The notes below the pieces were generated by a model. That model searched no databases and was not told where the DNA came from. It worked only from the letters and a program-made list of their open reading frames with translations. Positions 27,318 to 33,287 of a DNA stretch of 33,287 nt are shown here, piece by piece; the stretch's first letter is position 1, and each line of letters begins with the position of its first letter. The stretch is from Chloroflexia bacterium. Lineage in GTDB: Bacteria; Chloroflexota; Chloroflexia; Thermomicrobiales; UBA6265. Made by a program: the position numbers and the translations under genes. Location: NCBI GenBank assembly GCA_013697005.1, contig JACCXM010000386.1, positions 1 to 33,287 of the forward strand, in the 5' to 3' direction.

Positions 27318-28757
27318 TTGCGGAATCGAACCTGGCTCACCTTGGCGTTCATTATCGTGCTCGCCCTGTTTTCCGGCTGGGTTTCGCTTCCGGGCTCCGA
27401 CCTCGACGTCAGGGGCTTTCGCGCCGGGCATCCCATTCGCCAGGGTCTCGATCTCCAGGGTGGTCTCCAAGTCGTCCTGCAGGCGCGCCCCGTGGCCGGA
27501 CAGTCGCTCGATGGCGAAACGCTCGAAGGGACCCGGCAGACGCTCGAGCGGCGCGTCAACGGACTCGGGGTCAGTGAGCCGTTGATCCAGACCCGCGGCG
27601 CCGATCAGATCATCGTGGAATTGCCCGGTGTCGATGACCCGCAGGAGGCGATCGGCATCCTGCAGCAGACGGCGCTGCTCGAAATCGTCGATCCCTTAGG
27701 TCAGTATCTGCCGCCGGGAACCATCGTCGATACCACGTTAGGACTGGCAAACGACATGCCCGGCGCGTCTCAGGTGGGAACGCCGGAGGTCACTCCCAGC
27801 GGTTCCACAATCGCGGCAACACCAATTGCTGAGGCGCCGCCCCCTGCCGGACCAGTCTTTGAGACGATCATCAGTGGCGCCGATCTCAAAGATGCCTATG
27901 TGACTACCGGAAACACGGGCATGAATCAGGTCGTCGGATTCGAGCTGCAAGGCGACGCTTCGAGCCGCTTCTTCCAGTACACCAGCAGCCATCTTGGACA
28001 ACCGATGTCGATCGTGATCGACAAACAGGTCGTCTCGTCGCCGACGATCAACGGCGCGATCTCGACCCAAGGCATCATCGAGGGAGTTCCCCCGACCGAG
28101 GTTGACGATCTCGTCATCCAGCTCAAGGCCGGCGCTCTCGCCGTGCCCCTCGATGTCATCCAGAGCCGTACCGTTGGCCCCTCGCTCGGTCAGGACTCCA
28201 TCGACCGGAGCATTCTCGCCGGGGTGATCGGGCTTGGCATCGTCGGGCTCTTCATGATTCTCTACTATCGCGTACCCGGCATTGTCTCGGTGATCGCGCT
28301 CCTGGTTTACACCGCGATCGTCTTCGCCATCTTCAAACTCGTACCCGTCACCCTGACGCTGGCCGGGATCGCGGGTTTCATTCTCTCCATCGGGATGGCC
28401 GTCGACGCGAACGTGCTCATCTTTGCCCGCATCAAGGAAGAAGTGCGGCAGGGCCGGCCGCTGCGGCAGGCCATCGAATCCGGGTTTTCCCATGCCTGGC
28501 CGTCGATCCGCGATTCGAACATCACCACCATGATCACGACCTTTATTCTGTACTTGTTCGGGAATTACACCGGCACCTCGATCATCACCGGATTTGCGCT
28601 GACCCTGTTTATCGGTGTCGTCGTGAGCATGTTCACCGCTATTACCGTCACCAGGACGCTGCTGCAGCTGCTGGTGATCTTGGGCGTCGTCGGCGACCGT
28701 TGGTGGTTCGGCGCGAAGACCGCTCCCCCTGTGCTCGCTGCCCCGGCGGCGCCATGA
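27318..28757 (+). CDS. secD: Protein translocase subunit SecD
   Basis: The 479-aa protein has one N-terminal membrane helix (LTLAFIIVLALFSGW) and GLDLQGGLQVVLQA. The P1 periplasmic head includes RRVNGLGVSEPLIQ. Five C-terminal membrane helices carry the RND-type motif GMAVDANVLIFARIKEE. SecD with SecF uses proton-motive force to pull exported proteins through SecYEG. The start is a TTG at 27318 with GGGAG about nine bases upstream. YajC, often encoded next door, is absent. A Pro/Ala/Thr-rich insert at ~140-175 separates head subdomains. secF follows after 25 bases. Confidence 0.95.
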   Translation: MRNRTWLTLAFIIVLALFSGWVSLPGSDLDVRGFRAGHPIRQGLDLQGGLQVVLQARPVAGQSLDGETLEGTRQTLERRVNGLGVSEPLIQTRGADQIIVELPGVDDPQEAIGILQQTALLEIVDPLGQYLPPGTIVDTTLGLANDMPGASQVGTPEVTPSGSTIAATPIAEAPPPAGPVFETIISGADLKDAYVTTGNTGMNQVVGFELQGDASSRFFQYTSSHLGQPMSIVIDKQVVSSPTINGAISTQGIIEGVPPTEVDDLVIQLKAGALAVPLDVIQSRTVGPSLGQDSIDRSILAGVIGLGIVGLFMILYYRVPGIVSVIALLVYTAIVFAIFKLVPVTLTLAGIAGFILSIGMAVDANVLIFARIKEEVRQGRPLRQAIESGFSHAWPSIRDSNITTMITTFILYLFGNYTGTSIITGFALTLFIGVVVSMFTAITVTRTLLQLLVILGVVGDRWWFGAKTAPPVLAAPAAP

Positions 28758-28782
28758 AAAGCCTTTCAGGAGTCTCGACCCG

Positions 28783-29730
28783 ATGACGCGGCTTGCCAGC
28801 AAGCGCAAGCTGTGGTTTACGATTTCGCTCCTCGTCATTATTCCGGGGTTGATCTCGTTGGTCTTCTCTGGACTCAAGCTGGGCATCGACTTTACCGGCG
28901 GGACGTTGTGGGAAATACGATTCGCGCAACCAGCCGCGGCGGCCGATGTGGAGGCCGCTCTCCGCGACGAGGGTCTGGATAGCGTCATCGTTCAGCGCTC
29001 TGGTCCGGCCAGCGACGAAACATTCTTGATCCGTATGCCCGAGATTGCCGAAGGCTCCGCGGAGAAAGCGGAATTGGAAGAGGCCCTTCATTCGGATTTG
29101 GGACCTTTCACGGAGCTTGAGTACTCGACGGTAGGTGGGGCGCTCTCCTCTCAGATTCGCAACCGCGCCATTCTGGCGGTGGCAATCGCGTCCATTGGCA
29201 TCTTGCTCTACATGGCCTACGCCTTCCGCAATACCCAGAACCCACTGCTCTATGGCAGCGCAGCCCTGGTGGCGATGCTGCACGACGTCCTCGTCGTCAT
29301 CGGCATATTCTCGATTCTCGGGTTCTTGTTCAACGTTCAGATCGATGCCCTCTTCATCACCGCCCTGCTGACCGTCATCGGTTTCAGCGTTCACGACACC
29401 ATCGTCGTGTTTGACCGCATCCGGGAGAATCTCGGCAAGCATCCCGAGGAGTCGTTCGAAGAGATCGTCGACTATTCGCTCGCGCAAACGATCGTGCGGT
29501 CTCTCAACACGTCGTTGACAGTGGTCTTCACATTGTTGGCACTGGTGCTCTTCGGCGGCGGCTCGACCCGGTTGTTCGTTCTGGCCTTGCTGCTGGGAGT
29601 CGTCAGCGGCACGTACTCCTCGATCTTCAACGCCAGCCAACTGCTGGTCGCCTGGGAAAACGGCGAGATTCAACGCCTGTTTGGCCGGTTGTCGCGCACC
29701 AGACCTGGCGCCGCGATGCCCGAAGCCTGA
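28783..29730 (+). CDS. secF: Protein translocase subunit SecF
   Basis: The 315-aa protein starts with one membrane helix, then GIDFTGGTLWEIRFAQ, a periplasmic domain, and five further helices. SVHDTIVVFDRIREN is the SecF counterpart of the SecD proton-path motif. It forms the SecDF complex with the upstream product. AGGAG lies about 11 bases before the ATG at 28783. The C-terminal tail is short and basic. Confidence 0.95.
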   Translation: MTRLASKRKLWFTISLLVIIPGLISLVFSGLKLGIDFTGGTLWEIRFAQPAAAADVEAALRDEGLDSVIVQRSGPASDETFLIRMPEIAEGSAEKAELEEALHSDLGPFTELEYSTVGGALSSQIRNRAILAVAIASIGILLYMAYAFRNTQNPLLYGSAALVAMLHDVLVVIGIFSILGFLFNVQIDALFITALLTVIGFSVHDTIVVFDRIRENLGKHPEESFEEIVDYSLAQTIVRSLNTSLTVVFTLLALVLFGGGSTRLFVLALLLGVVSGTYSSIFNASQLLVAWENGEIQRLFGRLSRTRPGAAMPEA

Positions 29731-29954
29731 GCTGCACGTTCGCCAATATCTCGGCACTCGACCTCGTGGTAAACTCGATACTCGCGTGTAACTCAGGGTC
29801 GCGGTGACGGTGCGCGGGCTCGGCGACGACGGCGCTGGCGCCTCTGGTTTCCGGCTGCAACGTTCGTGTGATTGCAAACACGCCTCGCTGGGTCGGTCAG
29901 CGAACGATCAACATGTTTCCCGCCATTGGGCGGGGACAATTCGAGGAGGGGGAC
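29731..29954 (+). other. 224-bp leader between secF and hppA
   Basis: This gap holds an extended -10 (TGG-TAAACT, 29767-29775) and the hppA ribosome site (GAGGAGGG, 29943-29950). If that promoter is used the hppA mRNA has an unusually long ~170-base leader. An in-frame GTG at 29868 could add 29 residues to HppA, but they lack family character. No known riboswitch was recognised. Confidence 0.5.
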
Positions 29955-32126
29955 TTGGAACCTCGAGAGCTTTATTCGCTGCCAGTGCTCATCTGCGGCG
30001 TAGCGGCCATTCTGTTCTCGAGCTGGCTCGCCAGGGATGTCCTCTCTCGAGATTCCGGCACTCCCGCGATGCAGGACATCGCGAATCGCATCTACATCGG
30101 GGCGGTGGCATTCTTGCGCCGCCAATACTCGACCATCGCCATTCTCGCGATTGTCGTCGCGATCCTCATCGGCGTCGTCGTCGGTTTCTTCGAGACCGAG
30201 TATCAGATGACGCGTGGGTTGATCACCTCCTTCGCGTTCCTGTTCGGCGCACTCCTCTCCGGAATTTCCGGGTACATCGGGATGTACATCGCGGTCCGCT
30301 CAAATAGCCGCACCGCATCCGCCGCCCGCCGCAGTCTAGGCGAGGCGCTGACTGTCGCCTTGCGCGGAGGCGCGGTTTCCGGCTTTCTCGTCGTCGCCCT
30401 CGGTCTGCTCGGTGTGCTCGTCATGTACTGGGTGGTCTATCCCCTCGTCCAGAGCACGTTGCCGGCAGAAGCCGAGACGCCCTTCTGGATCGTTGGTTTT
30501 GCCTTTGGCGCATCGTTCGTCGCTCTCTTCGCCCAGCTCGGTGGCGGTATTTACACCAAAGCCGCCGACGTGGGAGCCGACCTTGTCGGCAAGATCGAAG
30601 CGGGCATCCCCGAGGACGACCCGCGGAACCCGGCGGTGATCGCCGATCTCGTCGGCGACAACGTCGGTGACTGCGCCGGCCGCGGCGCCGACATTTTCGA
30701 ATCGTCGGTGGCCGAGATCATCGGCGCGATGATCCTGGGCGCGACCCTGTTTACCGCCGCCCAGGGCGCGGACAACGCCCAGAGCATCAGCTATGTCTTC
30801 TTCCCGCTCGTGCTCGGCGCGCTCGGCGCCATCGCGTCCATCGTCGGCATCCTCTCCGTGCGCCCGCCGGCCACGCCGAAGGATCCCATGGACGAGTTGA
30901 ACAAGGGGTTCTACGTCACAGCGGTGCTGTCCTTCTTCGCGCTGATCATCGCCGCATTCTGGATGCTTCCCTACGGCAAGCTGGAATATCTGATCTGTGG
31001 AGTCATCGGGATCGTGACCTCCTTTGCCTTCGTCCAGGTCACGCAGTACTACACCAGCGGCCGCTACCGGCCGGTCAAAGACATCATGGAGGCATCGCGC
31101 ACCGGCCCCGCGACGAACATCATCTCGGGCATCTCAGTTGGATTCGAAACTACCGGCGCCGCGGCGATCGTCATTTCCGCCGCGCTGCTCTCCTCCTACT
31201 TCGTCGGCGATCGCGTCCAGGGTGCGTTCCCGGTCGATACCGGATTTCTCCGTTCCTCCGGTATCTATGGCACCGCCGTGGCCACGATGGGCATGCTGAT
31301 GTCGGCGGCGTACATCCTGGCGATGGACACCTTCGGCCCAATCACCGACAATGCGGGCGGCATCGTCGAGATGAGCGACCAGCCGGAAAGCGTGCGCGAC
31401 ACGACCGACGCGCTCGACTCCGCCGGTAACACGACCAAGGCTCTCACCAAGGGCTATGCCATCGGCACCGCGGCGTTGGCGGCGTTCCTGCTTTTTTCCG
31501 CCTATCTTCAGGAAGTCGCTCGTTTCGGTGGCGGGGCGCTGCAATCCCAGGTCGTCGATCTCGCCAACCCGCGCGTCTTCGTCGGCGGATTGATCGGGGC
31601 CGCGCTCGTCTTCGTCTTCGCGTCACTCGCGATGCGCGCCGTCGGCCGCGCCGCCTCGGCCATGATCGAGGAAGTACGCCGCCAGTTCCGCAACGATCCC
31701 GGCATCATGGCTGGCACCTCGACACCCGACTACACCTCCTGCGTGGATATCGCCGTGCGCGCCTCGCTGCGAGAGATGATCGCCCCTGGCATCCTGGCGG
31801 TCACCGTCCCAATTCTGGTGGGGTTGATCCTCCGCTGGGAGGGCGCCGCCGGCATGCTGATGATCGGCACTATCGCCGGCATTCTGTTGGCCAATGTGCT
31901 GAACAACGGCGGCGGCGCCTGGGACAACGCCAAGAAAATGATCGAAGCCGGGCATCTGCACGATGCCAGCGGTAACGTGCTCGGCAAGGGCACGGATGAA
32001 CACGCCGCCTCGGTGGTCGGTGACACGGTTGGCGATCCCTGGAAGGACACCGCCGGACCATCCATACACGTACTGATCAAGCTCATGGCTACGATCACGC
32101 TGGTTATGGCATCGCTGTTCATTTGA
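29955..32126 (+). CDS. hppA: K+-independent type membrane proton-translocating pyrophosphatase
   Basis: From the TTG at 29955, five bases after AGGAGG, the protein has 723 aa, the usual length. About 15-16 membrane helices are evident. Signature motifs are GGGIYTKAADVGADLVGK, EDDPRNPAVIADLVGDNVGD and CAGRGADIFESS, plus a C-terminal DTVGDPWKDTAGPS. The selectivity motif reads GNTTKALTKGYAIG with lysine at residue 495; lysine here, rather than alanine, marks the K+-independent H+-pumping subfamily. It couples pyrophosphate hydrolysis to proton export. The stop is one base before a heptamer repeat array. Confidence 0.96.
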   Translation: MEPRELYSLPVLICGVAAILFSSWLARDVLSRDSGTPAMQDIANRIYIGAVAFLRRQYSTIAILAIVVAILIGVVVGFFETEYQMTRGLITSFAFLFGALLSGISGYIGMYIAVRSNSRTASAARRSLGEALTVALRGGAVSGFLVVALGLLGVLVMYWVVYPLVQSTLPAEAETPFWIVGFAFGASFVALFAQLGGGIYTKAADVGADLVGKIEAGIPEDDPRNPAVIADLVGDNVGDCAGRGADIFESSVAEIIGAMILGATLFTAAQGADNAQSISYVFFPLVLGALGAIASIVGILSVRPPATPKDPMDELNKGFYVTAVLSFFALIIAAFWMLPYGKLEYLICGVIGIVTSFAFVQVTQYYTSGRYRPVKDIMEASRTGPATNIISGISVGFETTGAAAIVISAALLSSYFVGDRVQGAFPVDTGFLRSSGIYGTAVATMGMLMSAAYILAMDTFGPITDNAGGIVEMSDQPESVRDTTDALDSAGNTTKALTKGYAIGTAALAAFLLFSAYLQEVARFGGGALQSQVVDLANPRVFVGGLIGAALVFVFASLAMRAVGRAASAMIEEVRRQFRNDPGIMAGTSTPDYTSCVDIAVRASLREMIAPGILAVTVPILVGLILRWEGAAGMLMIGTIAGILLANVLNNGGGAWDNAKKMIEAGHLHDASGNVLGKGTDEHAASVVGDTVGDPWKDTAGPSIHVLIKLMATITLVMASLFI

Positions 32127-32127
32127 C

Positions 32128-32169
32128 GAGTCGTGGGTCGTGGGTCGTGAGTCGTAAGTCGTGAGTCGA
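32128..32169 (+). repeat. Heptamer tandem array, left arm (core GTCGT plus purines)
   Basis: Six successive heptamers read GAGTCGT, GGGTCGT, GGGTCGT, GAGTCGT, AAGTCGT and GAGTCGA. The core GTCGT is constant except for the last base, while the purine pair varies. The array starts one base after the hppA stop. Its inner 30 bases (32137-32166) are complementary to 32230-32259 with a single mismatch. Confidence 0.92.
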
Positions 32170-33287
32170 GAAGACGGCGCGGAACCGATTGGGTGGAAGT
32201 CGGATCCAAATGCCAGCACACGTGCTTTCACTCACGACTCACGACTCACGACCCACGACATACACGTCGCCGTCATCGGCGGTGGCATCACCGGGCTCAC
32301 CGCCGCCTACCGATTGGCGCAAAAAGGGTTTCAGGTCACACTCTGGGAACGGGGCGAGCTGCTCGGCGGTCAGGCGAATGCCTTTCCAGTTGCCGGGACC
32401 GCGATCGAACGGTTTTATCATCATCTCTTCCAGAGCGACCGTGAAATTGTCGCCCTGGCCGTGGAGATTGGAATCGGCGATCGGCTCCTGTGGCTGCCCT
32501 CGAACGTCGGGTACTTCGCCGACGGGCGCATTTGGCCGTTGAACGGCGCGCTCGACCTCATGCGACTGGGGTTCATTCCAATCCAGGATCGCATCCGGGT
32601 CGGACTGGTCACCGCCTATCTTCAGCGCGTCCGCAACTGGAAACGCTTCGAGCATGTCACCGCCGCGTCGTGGCTGCGGCGCGCGCTTGGGAACCGGGCC
32701 TACGACCGGACCTTTGGCGCCCAGCTCCGCGCCAAGTTCGGGCGCTATCATGACCGCGTTGCCATTGTCTGGTTCTGGGGCAAAATCTGGCTGCGCACAA
32801 CCTCTCGCCGGTCGCCGCTGGAAGGCGAACGCCTGGGGTATTTTCGCGGCAGCTTCAACGTGCTGATCGACGCGTTGGCGGCGGCGGCGCGCTCTGCGGG
32901 AGTCACGGTCGTAACCGGCAAGGGGCCGAACGAGCTGCGCGCCGCCGAGCGCAGCGGGTGGGAAATCGTTTTCGACGACGAATCGATCGCGGTCGACGCT
33001 GTCGTCGTCACCACGCCGTCCCCGGTGCTGGCCCGTTTAGTCCCCGCTCTGCCCCCGCCCTATCGCGAAACGTTGAGCGGTCTCGAGTACGAAGCGGCGG
33101 TTGTCGCCCTCCTTCAACTCGACAGGCCACTCTCGGACATCTACTGGCTCAATGTCGCCGACGACGATCTTCCCTTCACCGGGGTCATCGAGCACACGAA
33201 CTTCATGTCACCAGACGACTATGGCGGCAAACGCTTCGTCTACTTGTCCAAGTATCTCGAACCGGACCACCCCTTCTTCGCCATGTC
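32161..33287 (+). CDS. FAD-dependent oxidoreductase of the amine-oxidase/protoporphyrinogen-oxidase type, 3' end outside window
   Basis: The Rossmann dinucleotide-binding motif VAVIGGGITGLTAAYRL is clear, followed by VTLWERGELLGGQANAF and YHHLFQSD, typical of NAD(P)/FAD-binding amine-oxidase superfamily enzymes often found in polysaccharide or isoprenoid loci. The substrate cannot be told. Family members start a few residues before the glycine motif, but here no ATG, GTG or TTG occurs in frame between that motif and a GTG at 32161, which lies inside the heptamer repeat. The resulting 36-residue lead-in is partly repeat-encoded (THDSRLTTHD) and has no ribosome site. The true start is uncertain. 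Confidence 0.82.
   Translation, partial: MSREDGAEPIGWKSDPNASTRAFTHDSRLTTHDIHVAVIGGGITGLTAAYRLAQKGFQVTLWERGELLGGQANAFPVAGTAIERFYHHLFQSDREIVALAVEIGIGDRLLWLPSNVGYFADGRIWPLNGALDLMRLGFIPIQDRIRVGLVTAYLQRVRNWKRFEHVTAASWLRRALGNRAYDRTFGAQLRAKFGRYHDRVAIVWFWGKIWLRTTSRRSPLEGERLGYFRGSFNVLIDALAAAARSAGVTVVTGKGPNELRAAERSGWEIVFDDESIAVDAVVVTTPSPVLARLVPALPPPYRETLSGLEYEAAVVALLQLDRPLSDIYWLNVADDDLPFTGVIEHTNFMSPDDYGGKRFVYLSKYLEPDHPFFAM
32230..32259 (-). repeat. Heptamer tandem array, right (inverted) arm
   Basis: Three ACTCACG units and one ACCCACG, followed by AC, are the reverse complement of the left array. With 32137-32166 it forms a 30-bp stem (29 of 30 paired) around a 63-base loop. It lies within the predicted 5' coding part of the oxidoreductase gene. 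Confidence 0.92.

Noticed and set aside
27738-29877. Two open frames of more than 400 codons on the minus strand
   Set aside because: They are antisense to secD and secF and encode low-complexity, charged sequence with no family features.
32128-32259. The heptamer arrays as a CRISPR-like structure
   Set aside because: Units are contiguous with no spacers and far too short, and no cas gene is present.

Overview
The window is high-GC bacterial chromosomal DNA carrying mostly housekeeping genes. Gene content and protein style suggest a Chloroflexota bacterium, probably of the Thermomicrobia/Sphaerobacter type. The pointers are a fused ATP sulfurylase/APS kinase, a dnaJ-hspR pair, a Gram-positive type LexA box, frequent GTG/TTG starts, a K+-independent type membrane pyrophosphatase, and a PspA-SPFH cluster with zinc ribbons. 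The taxonomic call is inference; no rRNA or tRNA gene was seen.

Layout. 1-566 (-): 5'-complete, 3'-truncated comEA. 733-4236 (+): mfd. 4252-8520 (-): mutS2 followed by the sat-cysC fusion, convergent with mfd. 8602-13438 (+): lexA behind a self-regulated SOS promoter, a DUF4126-like membrane protein, dnaJ-hspR, purA and fabZ. 13518-16837 (+): four genes resembling a membrane-stress module, namely a membrane/winged-helix/zinc-ribbon protein, an unknown soluble protein, PspA and an SPFH/zinc-ribbon protein. 16911-17593 (+): two small secreted proteins of unknown function. 17705-20194 (+): gyrA. 20220-21967 (-): a PHP-type histidinol-phosphatase and a polytopic membrane protein. 22110-23569 (+): mscS-type channel and nadD with a 4-nt stop/start overlap. 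23574-24932 (-): class III aminotransferase. 25160-27199 (+): secreted M13 metallopeptidase. 27318-29730 (+): secD-secF. 29955-32126 (+): hppA. 32161-end (+): a truncated FAD-dependent oxidoreductase.

Functional themes are DNA repair and damage response (mfd, mutS2, lexA), protein folding and export (dnaJ, hspR, secDF), envelope stress and osmotic control (PspA/SPFH module, MscS), and core metabolism (purA, fabZ, nadD, sat-cysC, hppA). Several genes begin at GTG or TTG with a good Shine-Dalgarno sequence. In at least four cases this puts the likely start at a site other than the longest open frame.

The least ordinary DNA is intergenic. Downstream of hppA, heptamer repeats (core GTCGT plus two purines) stand in opposite orientations and form a 30-bp inverted repeat with one mismatch. 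It runs into the 5' end of the oxidoreductase gene and apparently displaces its normal start. A second short tandem array with the same architecture (GGTGAT plus two purines, period 8) lies just upstream of the M13 peptidase promoter. No CRISPR array, insertion sequence, prophage or defence system is visible.
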